A stretch of 64,000 nucleotides of DNA from Melioribacter roseus (GCA_020722065.1 DYLK01000003.1:62001-126000), one strand, 5' to 3'; counted from the first letter of the stretch, positions 42,847-51,194 are shown. Notes: generated by a model from the letters alone, not told the origin. Translations and numbers: made by a program.

Positions 42847-44833
42847 AATAATATTTTTCGTTTTTTTTATTACAGTTTACAGTTTTGGTCAAAGTGCCTA
42901 TCAAAATGCAGTAACCGATTTTGAAAATGGAAATTACAAATCTGCAGCAATAGCTTTTGAAAAATATTTTGAAGAAAATCCGTCAGATGCGGTGGCATTT
43001 CAGTATTTGGTTAATTGCTATTTGCAGCTAAAAGAATATCAAAAAGCGATTCCTGTTATTGAAAAGGGAATGAAGGATTTTCCAATTAATAACGATTTGA
43101 AACTAGTTTTAGCAAAACTTTATCTAAATGAAAGGCAGTTCCTAAAAAGTGAAAAGATACTTGTAGTGCTTGAAAAACAAAACTTTGAGCCTTTGGAAGT
43201 TAAAGATTTACTTTCTAAAATCTATTTTAATATTGCAGTTGTTGAAGTTGAACAAAGTGAAAATTCAAAGGCAATTGAAAGTCTTAAAAAAGCTGAAAAA
43301 TATGGGATGAAAAATCCAGAGCTTTATGCACTAAAATCTCAATCATATATTGCTCAAAAAGATAATGAAAGTGCGGAAAAGGCAATTGATGAAGGCTTAA
43401 AGCATTTTTCACAAAGTGAACTTTTACTAAGAACAAAAGCAATATTGTTGATTGAATCAAAAAAATACGAAGATGCAATTAAAATTCTTGAGCCAATTTG
43501 GGAAAGAAATAAATCAGATTTAGAAGTAGGTCTGCAATTAGCAATCCTTTATCGAATAAAAAATAAAGTAAAATCTGCTTTTGATATTTACAACACGTTG
43601 CTTGAAAAATATCCGAATGAACGTAGAATTTATGATGAAATGAAAACATATTTTGTTCTACTTGGCAAACAAAGCGATCTTCGTCAACTTTTAGAAAAAA
43701 TGAAAAATGTTTTCCCAAATGATAAAAATATAGATTTTGAAATTGCGGAATCTTATGTAAATGAAAAAAATGATTCGACAGCAATTTTGAAATACGAAGA
43801 AATACAAAACGAAAATGGATTGTCGGTTGAGTTAGTTCTAAAACTTTCGGAGTTGTACAAAAATACCAATCAAATTCAAAAATCCAATGAACTTTTGAAT
43901 TCGGCAATTGAAGCAAAAATATATGATAAAAAAATCTTCCAAAATCTTGGGAAAAATCTTGAATCAATTGATGATTTTGAATTTGCAAGATTAACTTATC
44001 AACGATTCATTTCAGCTTATCCAAAAGATTCAGAAGCATATTTGAAAATGGGTGAATTGTACAAGTCAAAAGAGAATTACAAAAAAGCGAAAGAGTTTTT
44101 TAAACAAGGTTTAGATATTGAAGAGAGTCCCGAATTACTTTTTGGTTTAGCTGAGATTTACGAACAAGAAAAAGATGCAAAAACTGCTGTCGATTTTTAC
44201 AAAAAAGCATTTTTAGTAAGTGTTGATAAGATAAGTGAAAATCAGAACATAGTAAAAACAAAAATCTCAAATTCCAAAACGCTTCAAGAAATTAAAGATG
44301 ATTCTGAAAATTCAATTTCAAAAGAAGATATTGAGAATCTAAAATTAATTGTGCAATCCAGCTTTGAAAAAATAATAAATCTTGCAAACGCTTACGAAGC
44401 CGAGACAGTTGTGTCTCAAAAACTATCAGAAAATCCGCACAGCCCTATTTTATTGTACTTCCAAGCCGAAATATATTTCAAGCGAAATGAATTTAATGAT
44501 GCGGAAAAATATTATTTAATGGCACTGAACACAAATTCTTCATTTGAAGATGCTCACCTGAAATTAGGCGAAATTTATAAGAAACAGAATAAAATTGAAA
44601 AAGCAATTTTAAGTTATAAACGTGTTTTAGGAATAAATCCTAAATCATCAGAAGCATACAAACAATTAATTGTTCTTTCTCAGCAAGAAGGAACTATTTC
44701 TCAATTATGCGACGAATGGCAGAAAATTTATTCAGTAAATGCAGAAAATAATATTTTAAAAGAATACTTAATTGAAGTTTTGCATAAATCTGGAAGATTT
44801 TCGGAAGTTAGAGAACTATTAAATCAAAAGTGA
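42833..44833 (+). CDS. Exported TPR-repeat protein
   Basis: A TTG start at 42833 gives a clean signal peptide (MQLNKIIFFVFFITVYSFGQ) and overlaps the end of the FN3 gene by 14 bp; the frame extends up to 42749 but without a better start. The 666 residues are almost entirely helix-turn-helix tetratricopeptide-like repeats, for example YQNAVTDFENGNYKSAAIAF, AYLKMGELYKSKENYKKAKE and AHLKLGEIYKKQNKIEKAIL. Such periplasmic TPR proteins usually act as scaffolds for envelope assemblies. Its tight linkage to the next, barrel-like gene (4 bp) suggests they work together in exporting or anchoring the giant protein; that is inferred. Confidence 0.82.
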   Translation: MQLNKIIFFVFFITVYSFGQSAYQNAVTDFENGNYKSAAIAFEKYFEENPSDAVAFQYLVNCYLQLKEYQKAIPVIEKGMKDFPINNDLKLVLAKLYLNERQFLKSEKILVVLEKQNFEPLEVKDLLSKIYFNIAVVEVEQSENSKAIESLKKAEKYGMKNPELYALKSQSYIAQKDNESAEKAIDEGLKHFSQSELLLRTKAILLIESKKYEDAIKILEPIWERNKSDLEVGLQLAILYRIKNKVKSAFDIYNTLLEKYPNERRIYDEMKTYFVLLGKQSDLRQLLEKMKNVFPNDKNIDFEIAESYVNEKNDSTAILKYEEIQNENGLSVELVLKLSELYKNTNQIQKSNELLNSAIEAKIYDKKIFQNLGKNLESIDDFEFARLTYQRFISAYPKDSEAYLKMGELYKSKENYKKAKEFFKQGLDIEESPELLFGLAEIYEQEKDAKTAVDFYKKAFLVSVDKISENQNIVKTKISNSKTLQEIKDDSENSISKEDIENLKLIVQSSFEKIINLANAYEAETVVSQKLSENPHSPILLYFQAEIYFKRNEFNDAEKYYLMALNTNSSFEDAHLKLGEIYKKQNKIEKAILSYKRVLGINPKSSEAYKQLIVLSQQEGTISQLCDEWQKIYSVNAENNILKEYLIEVLHKSGRFSEVRELLNQK

Positions 44834-44837
44834 GAAA

Positions 44838-46535
44838 ATGAAAAGAATTTTACTTGTATTAATTGTTTTTATATCATTTGTTAAAGGTCAAACAAGTTCA
44901 GATTCTACTGAAGTTGACTTGAGTATAACAAACAAATTGAACGATTATATTGCCCCTTCCATCTTTACTATTTCGGGAGAAGCAGGAGTTTACGGTGAAT
45001 TGTATTCAACTAATAGCGAAATAAAACGAAGACCTAGCTCAACCGGAAGAATTTTTCTTCGTCCAACTATTCAGTTTTTTCAAAATTTTTCAATGTCGCT
45101 TGATTTATTTCTTTCAACTGAAGGAAGCGGTTACAGACAAAATATAAACAGAATTGCAATTCATCCAACGTGGAGTTGGGGAACTGCTCATGTTGGAGAT
45201 TTTAATCATAAGTTTTCTGAATATTCGATAAATTCGGTTAGTATTCGAGGTGCGGGAGTTGAAATATATCCAGGTTGGTTTCGTTTTCAAATAATTGGAG
45301 GACAAACAAAACAACCAATTATTGCAAATAAGTACAATTCTGTCTATTCTCAATATCTTGCTGGTTTGAAAATTGGCGTGGGGAAGAAAGAATCTTCTTA
45401 TTTCGATATAAATTTAGTCGCTGCAACGGATGACAAGAATTCTATTCCGAATTCTATTTTTGTAACTGATACAACAGCTTCGTCTGTTTCTCAATCGGGG
45501 GTTACTCCAAAGGAAAATATTCTATTAGGATTAGAAACAAATTTGAATATTGTAAGTAATATTTTAAGATTCAAAGGTGAAATTACAGGAAGTTATTTTA
45601 CTAACGATGCAAACGCTGAAACTGTTGATTTTGATGGCTTACCACAATTTGTTGGGGAAATGTTTCATCCGCGAACAACAACGAATGTTGATTATGCTTT
45701 TAACACAGCGTTGGATTTTAGATATGACTTTTTTGACGCAAATGTTATGTTCTCTCAAGTAAATCCAGGGTTTCAGTCGCTTGGTGTGGTTTCTGTAATA
45801 AATGATAAAAGAAAATTTTCCTCTGGGATAGGATTTAAATTTTTAAATAATATGTTGATGTTTAAGATTCGTTACGATCATCAAAATGATAATTTGCTTA
45901 ATCAAAAAGCATTTACACTTTCGAGAAATACGATAGGTTTCATCTCTATCATTCGTCCAATTTCTGAATTATCAATTATAATCAATGTAATAAAAAATGA
46001 TATGAATAATGATAGTGAAAGCGATACAACAAAAATTGACAACAAGATTCTTTCAATAAACGGAAATGTTTCATATCAATTTGATGTGATGAAGATTCAA
46101 AATTCTGTTATGATTGGATATTCAAATCAAACATCCAACAATTATAATTTCTATTCTCCAGTTGAAAATAAAATTACTGTTAACAACTTTTTTGCTAATC
46201 TAAATACAACGATCGATAAACATTGGTCTGTTGGACCTGGTTTTTCTTTAGTAAAAATTAGCAGTTGGACTGGAGCAGAAAATCAGACACTTTCGTTGAA
46301 TCTAAAAGTTAATAATCGTTTGTTCAGCTCGAAGTTGATGAATACATTAATGTTCTCATTTTCACAATCAGAATTTACGAATGTCTATCTTGTAAATTTC
46401 CAATCTTCATTCCGTTTTACAAAATCAGATGAGATAAAACTTAAATTAAGATACTCAATAACAGACTATTCCAATAATTTAACTCCAAACTTTTGGGAAA
46501 ATATTGCAAGTTTAGGTATTATTCATAAACTTTAA
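44838..46535 (+). CDS. Predicted outer-membrane beta-barrel protein
   Basis: The 565-residue protein has a signal peptide (MKRILLVLIVFISFVKGQ). It then shows alternating short amphipathic strands throughout, for example FRFQIIGGQTKQP, DALDFRYDF-like and FKFLNNMLMFKIRYDH stretches. The last strands include DEIKLKLRYSITDYSNN and a C-terminal IASLGIIHKL. The composition (rich in Asn, Ser and aromatic residues, few Cys) fits an outer-membrane barrel. I do not recognise a named family; it is not an obvious PorP/SprF or TonB-dependent receptor. As the last gene of the four-gene module it may be the outer-membrane pore or anchor. Confidence 0.7.
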   Translation: MKRILLVLIVFISFVKGQTSSDSTEVDLSITNKLNDYIAPSIFTISGEAGVYGELYSTNSEIKRRPSSTGRIFLRPTIQFFQNFSMSLDLFLSTEGSGYRQNINRIAIHPTWSWGTAHVGDFNHKFSEYSINSVSIRGAGVEIYPGWFRFQIIGGQTKQPIIANKYNSVYSQYLAGLKIGVGKKESSYFDINLVAATDDKNSIPNSIFVTDTTASSVSQSGVTPKENILLGLETNLNIVSNILRFKGEITGSYFTNDANAETVDFDGLPQFVGEMFHPRTTTNVDYAFNTALDFRYDFFDANVMFSQVNPGFQSLGVVSVINDKRKFSSGIGFKFLNNMLMFKIRYDHQNDNLLNQKAFTLSRNTIGFISIIRPISELSIIINVIKNDMNNDSESDTTKIDNKILSINGNVSYQFDVMKIQNSVMIGYSNQTSNNYNFYSPVENKITVNNFFANLNTTIDKHWSVGPGFSLVKISSWTGAENQTLSLNLKVNNRLFSSKLMNTLMFSFSQSEFTNVYLVNFQSSFRFTKSDEIKLKLRYSITDYSNNLTPNFWENIASLGIIHKL

Positions 46536-46629
46536 TCACATAGGAGATTTTTATTGTGTTGTCAGATATTTGCAAAAATAAATTATATGAATTGAAATAA
46601 TCTTTATTTTTTGAATAAAAAAAGGGACT

Positions 46630-46788
46630 AAAAAACTTGGCTTATATTTTTCATAAAGGGGGAAATAGCTATGTCGTTTTAAGTACAGCAAAAACAACAA
46701 CTTATGCTGAATATGAAAAATATTTTAAGGAAATTAGTTATAGTTTCAGATTCAGAAAAAAATTCTGAAATTCAATCGTTTTCTGAAC
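46630..46788 (+). repeat. 159-bp perfect direct repeat, right copy (orphan gene fragment)
   Basis: It is identical to 28302-28460. Here the 45 codons have no upstream part of their gene, so they are a dead 3' fragment. The last 17 bp of this copy also encode the final codons and TGA stop of the minus-strand MazG-like gene. Confidence 0.97.
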
Positions 46789-47083
46789 CTGGGGAGCCTT
46801 TTTTTAACCTATTTTGGTATTTACTAAGAATTTCTTCGAGCAAAATTTCAGCATCAATTTCAGTTTTGTTAAGTAAATTAAAAATTGAGTAAAGTAAATC
46901 GCCAATTTCCAGCTTTAATTCTTTTGTAATCTGAACTTGATTTTTTCCATAGTTTGTTGATTTCAGAATTTCCTTTGAAACTTCACCCAGTTCAGATAAA
47001 ATATCAAGAATAATTGTAACTTCATCAGAAGTTAAAGAATTAGAATCGGTAAAAACTTTTACTTTTTGTTGTAGTACATTCAT
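46772..47083 (-). CDS. MazG-like nucleotide pyrophosphohydrolase
   Basis: This short all-helical protein of 103 residues has the MazG-type signature EVTIILDILSELGEVSKEIL and KLEIGDLLYSIFNLLNK (E-x2/3-E ... E-x2-D). These coordinate Mg2+ in NTP or dNTP pyrophosphatases used in nucleotide-pool cleaning. The start ATG shares bases with the stop of the aldehyde dehydrogenase gene, so it is translated from that transcript. Its last five codons and stop lie within the right 159-bp repeat. The same bases follow the exported-protein gene in the left repeat. Confidence 0.8.
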   Translation of the reverse strand: MNVLQQKVKVFTDSNSLTSDEVTIILDILSELGEVSKEILKSTNYGKNQVQITKELKLEIGDLLYSIFNLLNKTEIDAEILLEEILSKYQNRLKKGSPGSEND

Positions 47084-48660
47084 TATTTCTTTTTGAATTC
47101 TTCAATTATTTTTTGAACATCTGATTCAGAAATCCCTTTCCCAAAATTAGAGCCTGTTTTTTCAATTTTATTGTTGGAAGAAATAAATGGATCTACTTTT
47201 GGATTTCCAGCACGGGCAAGTAGTCTTTCTTCTATCGAATTAGTAAAACTTGTGGTTTGCAATTTCGATTTAGTTTCATCTGAAAATGAATTTAAAGAGT
47301 GTCCAGGAGTTAATGGATTAGTTTCGAATGCTAAAGTTTTTATATTAATAAGATGTTTAGCCGAAACATTTTCCGAAATACTTGAACCAGCCCAAGTTCC
47401 AACACCAAGTGTTAATGAAGGCATAAGTGCTGTCGTAAATCCTACTGCACCAAGTGAGCTTGGGGAATTTACTACAATTCTAAATGCTGGCTTTTCAAGT
47501 GCAAACTTCATAATAATATCTCTATCATTTGAATGAATTGAAAGAGTGTGTCCTAATCCACCATTTTGTAAAATTGCAATTGATTTATGGCAACCATCTA
47601 ACCAACCATCTACAGTGTAAAAAGCTAAAATTGGAGATAATTTTTCTTTCGAAAGGGGATGATTTTCGCCAATTTCATCGCAAAATGCTATTAAGACTTT
47701 TGTGTTTTGCGGAACGGAAAATCCTGCAATTTCAGCAATTCTTGTAGCAGGTTTTCCAACAATTTCGGCATTAACCCTTCCATTCTTTTCAATAATAGCA
47801 GCCAACTTTGTTTTTTCTTCATCAGATAGAAAGTAAGCACCTTGCTTTTTTGCAATTTCAATTGCTTTTTCACGAATTGGTCTATCAACAATCATTGCTT
47901 GTTCAGACGAGCACAAAGTTCCGTTATCAAAAGTAGTTCCTTTAATAATGTCTGTAACAGCTTTTTCTACGTCTGCAGTTCTTTCAACAAAAGCAGGAAC
48001 ATTTCCAGAACCTACTCCCAAAGCTGGATTTCCAGTACTATATGCAGATTTAACCATTGCATTACTTCCGGTTGCCAAAATTATTCCAATATTTTCATCT
48101 TTCATTAAAGCGTTTGTCCCAGGTAAGGTGGGGAAAGACATACATTGAAAAAGTTCCCGAGGAGCACCAGCTTTATAAGCAGCTTCGGCAACAACTTGTA
48201 ATGCTTCTTTTGTACATTCTACAGCCGAAGGATGAGGTGAAGCTACAAATCCGTTTCTACTTTTTGCAGAAATTATTGCTTTATACATCACTGTTGAAGT
48301 TGGATTTGTAGTTGGAATTAAAGCCGCTACAACTCCCATTGGTTCAGCAATTTTAACAATTTTGCCATTTTCTAAAACTTCAATTATTCCAACAGTTTTT
48401 AGATCTTTAATTGATTCATAAACATTTTTAGTAGCGAATTGATTTTTTAGTACTTTATCCTGCCAAATACCAAAACCAGTTTCTTCAAAAGCCATTTTTG
48501 CTAATCTTTCGGCTTCCTTAAATCCAGCATCAGCCATTGCTTTAACAACTTTATCTACTTGTTCTTGTGAAAAATATTTAAATTCCTTTTGTGCATCTTT
48601 AGCTTTTAGTACTAAATTACGTACTTCTTGAATTGATTTAAGATCTTTATCAACGTTCAT
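47083..48660 (-). CDS. CoA-acylating acetaldehyde dehydrogenase, EutE/AdhE-N type, with C-terminal helix tag
   Basis: The 525-residue enzyme belongs to the acetylating aldehyde dehydrogenases that turn acetaldehyde, NAD+ and CoA into acetyl-CoA. Visible are PMGVVAALIPTTNPTSTVMY near residue 109, KSRNGFVASPHPSA, ILATGSNAMVKSAYSTGNPA and the catalytic Cys in DNGTLCSSEQ near 250. The dehydrogenase domain should end near LLARAGNPKV. A flexible stretch (FISSNNKIEKTGSNFGKG) and a final amphipathic helix, SESDVQKIIEEFKKK, follow. Such a linker plus helix is how enzymes are targeted into bacterial microcompartments, which makes that role possible here. No alcohol dehydrogenase domain or shell gene is present nearby. 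Confidence 0.92.
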   Translation of the reverse strand: MNVDKDLKSIQEVRNLVLKAKDAQKEFKYFSQEQVDKVVKAMADAGFKEAERLAKMAFEETGFGIWQDKVLKNQFATKNVYESIKDLKTVGIIEVLENGKIVKIAEPMGVVAALIPTTNPTSTVMYKAIISAKSRNGFVASPHPSAVECTKEALQVVAEAAYKAGAPRELFQCMSFPTLPGTNALMKDENIGIILATGSNAMVKSAYSTGNPALGVGSGNVPAFVERTADVEKAVTDIIKGTTFDNGTLCSSEQAMIVDRPIREKAIEIAKKQGAYFLSDEEKTKLAAIIEKNGRVNAEIVGKPATRIAEIAGFSVPQNTKVLIAFCDEIGENHPLSKEKLSPILAFYTVDGWLDGCHKSIAILQNGGLGHTLSIHSNDRDIIMKFALEKPAFRIVVNSPSSLGAVGFTTALMPSLTLGVGTWAGSSISENVSAKHLINIKTLAFETNPLTPGHSLNSFSDETKSKLQTTSFTNSIEERLLARAGNPKVDPFISSNNKIEKTGSNFGKGISESDVQKIIEEFKKK

Positions 48661-48819
48661 TTTTTACCAAAATTATTAAATGAAACTTAAAAATTGTTTA
48701 GATAAACTGCAATTAATTAAAAGAGATATTCGATCTAAACTCTTACAAATAAAAAGAAATATTTTGTTATATAACTAAGATTCAATTATTAAGTGCGACA
48801 AAAATATGATTTCTATTTT

Positions 48820-48850
48820 TTTGACTTTGTACACTGAATAGTTATATTTG
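48820..48850 (+). promoter_or_regulatory. Promoter of prs (TTTG-N19-TATATTTG)
   Basis: TTTG at 48820-48823 and TATATTTG at 48843-48850, spaced 19 bp, match the Bacteroidota consensus exactly. The prs ATG is 40 bp downstream of the -7 box. Confidence 0.75.
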
Positions 48851-48890
48851 TAATCTTTCATTTATAAAAATTAAATTTAGTGAAAAAATA

Positions 48891-49835
48891 ATGGACTTTG
48901 GACCAAGAGTATTTTCAGGAACATCGAATCCGAAGTTAACGGAAGAAATTGTTCAATATCTAGGAATTGAACCTGGAAAAGTTGAAATTAAGCGATTTAG
49001 TGATGGTGAGATTTGGATAAAATACCGTGAAAATATTCGTGGTCGCGATGTTTTTATCGTTCAACCAACAAATCCGCCAGCTGATAATTTACTTGAATTG
49101 CTGATTATGATAGATGCCGCCAAAAGAGCTTCAGCAAAAAGAGTTACAGCTGTAATACCTTATTTTGGATATTCAAGGCAAGATAGAAAAGATCAACCTC
49201 GAGTATCACTTGCAGCTAAATTAGTGGCAAATATGATAACTCACGCAGGAGCGGATAAAGTTATTTCGATGGATTTACACGCTCCGCAGATTCAAGGTTT
49301 TTTTGATATTCCTTTTGATCATTTATACTCGTCTCCAATATTTTTGCGAGTATTTGAAGATAAAAAAGATAATTTAGTTGTAGTTTCGCCAGATGTTGGC
49401 GGAATAAAAGTTGCACGTTCGTTTGCCAAAAGATTAGAGTTAGGTTTGGTTGTGATAGACAAAAGGCGACCAAGTCAAAATGTTGCTGAAGTAATGAACA
49501 TTATTGGCGATGTAAAAGGCAAAAACGTTCTTCTTGTTGATGATATTATTGATACTGCTGGAACTTTTGTAAATGCTATTAAAGCATTAAAAGAAAATGG
49601 AGCAGAAAAGATATACGGAGCTGTAACACACGCTGTTTTATCTGGCGCAGCTTACGAAAGAATAGAAAATTCAGAAGTTTCTAAATTATATGTTACTGAT
49701 ACAATTCCATTACGCAAAGATTATGCAGGAAGTAAAATAATTGCAAAATCATCAGCAAATATTTTAGCTGAATCAATTTTAAGATCTAATAGACATCAAT
49801 CTGTTAGTTCGCTGTTTGAAAATAATAAAGAATAA
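48891..49835 (+). CDS. prs: Ribose-phosphate pyrophosphokinase
   Basis: Prs makes PRPP from ribose 5-phosphate and ATP for nucleotide, His and Trp synthesis. The 314-residue length is normal. It shows FSGTSNPKLTEEIVQYLG at the start and FSDGEIWIKYRENIRGRDVF. YFGYSRQDRKDQPR near residue 97, DLHAPQIQGFFDIP near 130 and the PRPP-binding VLLVDDIIDTAGTFVNA near 215 complete the set. It begins the run prs-rplY-pth. rplY follows after 20 bp with its own AGAGGTGATG ribosome-binding site. Confidence 0.97.
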   Translation: MDFGPRVFSGTSNPKLTEEIVQYLGIEPGKVEIKRFSDGEIWIKYRENIRGRDVFIVQPTNPPADNLLELLIMIDAAKRASAKRVTAVIPYFGYSRQDRKDQPRVSLAAKLVANMITHAGADKVISMDLHAPQIQGFFDIPFDHLYSSPIFLRVFEDKKDNLVVVSPDVGGIKVARSFAKRLELGLVVIDKRRPSQNVAEVMNIIGDVKGKNVLLVDDIIDTAGTFVNAIKALKENGAEKIYGAVTHAVLSGAAYERIENSEVSKLYVTDTIPLRKDYAGSKIIAKSSANILAESILRSNRHQSVSSLFENNKE

Positions 49836-49855
49836 TTAATATAAGAGGTGATGTA

Positions 49856-50482
49856 ATGGCAGAAATTACAATTTCCGCAGTTAAACGTGACTTTAAGACA
49901 AAAGGTGAGAGAAATCAGAGTAGACGCGATGGTAAAATCCCGGGAGTTATGTACGCAAAAGGTACAGAACCGGTTTCAATATTGATAAATGCCTCTGAAA
50001 TTAATCCATTAATTTACACAAACGAAAATCATATCGTTTATTTAACAATTGATAATCAAGATGCAATACGTTGTGTTTTGAAAGATGTTCAATTTCATCC
50101 AGTAACTGATAAAATTATTCATGTCGATTTTATGGGATTAACAGCTGGACAAGCAATTGAAATGGAAGTCCCAATTCGTTTTGTTGGGACAGCAAAAGGT
50201 GAAAGAGAAGGTGGAGTTGTTACTCATATTCTTCATAAATTACACATTTCATGCTTACCAAAAGATTTACCAGAAGTAATTGAAATTAATGTGAAAGACG
50301 TTGAACTTGAAGGAACAATTTTTGTGCGTGATTTGAAATTTGAAAATTTAAAGATTTTAAATGACGAAGATACATTAATTGTTGCGTGCCATGTTCCACG
50401 TGAATCAGATTTCACTACTGATAAACCAGCTTCAGCTGAACCAGAAGTTATTACTAAAGGTAGAAAAGATAAAGAAGAGTAA
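49856..50482 (+). CDS. rplY: 50S ribosomal protein L25/CTC form
   Basis: L25 binds 5S rRNA. The 208-residue protein is the long CTC type: an N-terminal L25 domain (KRDFKTKGERNQSRRDGKIPGVMY) and a second beta-rich domain (GGVVTHILHKLHISCLPKDLP). An acidic/basic tail ends GRKDKEE. The prs-rplY-pth order is conserved in many bacteria and supports all three calls. Confidence 0.95.
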   Translation: MAEITISAVKRDFKTKGERNQSRRDGKIPGVMYAKGTEPVSILINASEINPLIYTNENHIVYLTIDNQDAIRCVLKDVQFHPVTDKIIHVDFMGLTAGQAIEMEVPIRFVGTAKGEREGGVVTHILHKLHISCLPKDLPEVIEINVKDVELEGTIFVRDLKFENLKILNDEDTLIVACHVPRESDFTTDKPASAEPEVITKGRKDKEE

Positions 50483-50491
50483 ATCTGTAAA

Positions 50492-51070
50492 TTGTCTCTA
50501 CGAATAATTTTTGGGATAGGTAATCCTGGAGATAAATACGAAAATACAAGGCATAATATTGGATTTAAGATTTTAGATGTCTTTGCAGAAAAACATGATT
50601 TACAATTTACTAAAAGCAATAGTTTATTTTTATCTACGGGAAGTAAATTAAATACTTCCCCTTTTTTATTGATAAAACCAACAACTTATGTTAATCTAAG
50701 TGGGAAAGCCGCTGAACAAGTTTTATTAAATTATGATATTAACATCAAGGATTTCTTAGTAGTTGTGGATGATATTAATCTACCAGTAGGTGAAATTAGA
50801 ATTAGAAAAAATAGTGGAGATGGTGGACATAATGGTTTATTCTCCATCATTGAACAACTAAAATCTAAAGAATTTCCAAGAATAAGATTTGGTGTTGGAA
50901 ATAATTTCAAACAAGGTGAAATGGCGGATTTTGTTTTATCAAAGTTTGATTTAGATTCAATAGATCTTGTTAATATTAAAGTACAAACAGCAGTAAAATT
51001 GATAGAAAATTTTATTGAAAATGGTTATGAAGGTTTAATAAATACTTTTAGCAAGATTAACAATTATTAA
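50492..51070 (+). CDS. pth: Peptidyl-tRNA hydrolase
   Basis: Pth recycles peptidyl-tRNA released from stalled ribosomes. The 192-residue protein has the family's conserved lines IFGIGNPGDKYENTRHNIGF (catalytic His in TRHNIGF), LLIKPTTYVNLSGKA, VVVDDINLPVGEIRIRKNSGDGGHNGL and FPRIRFGVG. The start is a TTG at 50492, 9 bp after the rplY stop; no ATG lies close enough to restore the N-terminal strand. Confidence 0.94.
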   Translation: MSLRIIFGIGNPGDKYENTRHNIGFKILDVFAEKHDLQFTKSNSLFLSTGSKLNTSPFLLIKPTTYVNLSGKAAEQVLLNYDINIKDFLVVVDDINLPVGEIRIRKNSGDGGHNGLFSIIEQLKSKEFPRIRFGVGNNFKQGEMADFVLSKFDLDSIDLVNIKVQTAVKLIENFIENGYEGLINTFSKINNY

Positions 51071-51113
51071 TATTAATTTATTGTTAAGCAATAACTTACA
51101 TTAGAATTATAAG

Positions 51114-51144
51114 TTTGTTTAACTATAAAAAAAGTTTATTTTTA
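51114..51144 (+). promoter_or_regulatory. Promoter of the rpsF-ssb-rpsR-rplI operon
   Basis: TTTG at 51114-51117 and TATTTTTA at 51137-51144 are spaced 19 bp, matching TTTG-N19-TAnnTTT with the last base changed. Transcription would start near 51151, just before the leader hairpin. Confidence 0.6.
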
Positions 51145-51164
51145 CACGTTCTTTTTAAAACCCT

Positions 51165-51194
51165 GCTCTATGGAAGGTCCGTAGAGCCTTTTTT
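51165..51194 (+). promoter_or_regulatory. Leader hairpin before rpsF, candidate S6:S18-binding autoregulatory site
   Basis: GCTCTA (51165-51170) pairs with TAGAGC (51182-51187). The apex reads TGGAAGGTCCG, and CTTTTTT follows. A leader hairpin carrying a CCG trinucleotide next to its stem is the known mark of the S6:S18-responsive mRNA element found before rpsF in many bacteria. The T run also makes it a possible attenuator. The placement fits either; which applies is inferred. Confidence 0.5.

Larger units (their letters stand above)
28461..46629 (+). mobile_element. 18.2-kb segment bounded by perfect direct repeats, probable insertion
   Basis: The segment lies between two identical 159-bp direct repeats and contains only four co-oriented surface or export genes. 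The left repeat completes the exported-protein gene at 27916-28440. The right repeat is an orphan 3' fragment of that gene that runs into the end of the minus-strand MazG-like gene. This is the geometry left when an element integrates at a gene's 3' end or by single crossover. No integrase, transposase or terminal inverted repeat is visible, so the mechanism is unknown and an assembly duplication must be excluded. Gene content and A+T richness by eye are like the rest of the window. Confidence 0.6.

Noticed and set aside
43479-43988. 169-codon minus-strand open frame rich in His, Phe and Gln
   Set aside because: It is the antisense image of the Lys/Glu-rich TPR gene; composition follows from the opposite strand.
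28461-46629. Prophage or insertion sequence as the source of the 18-kb segment
   Set aside because: No integrase, transposase, capsid, portal or terminase sequence and no terminal inverted repeats are seen.
46704-46892. Open frame starting MLNMKNILRKL, also present at 28376
   Set aside because: It is the out-of-frame reading of the 159-bp repeat, not a gene; the two copies differ after the repeat ends.
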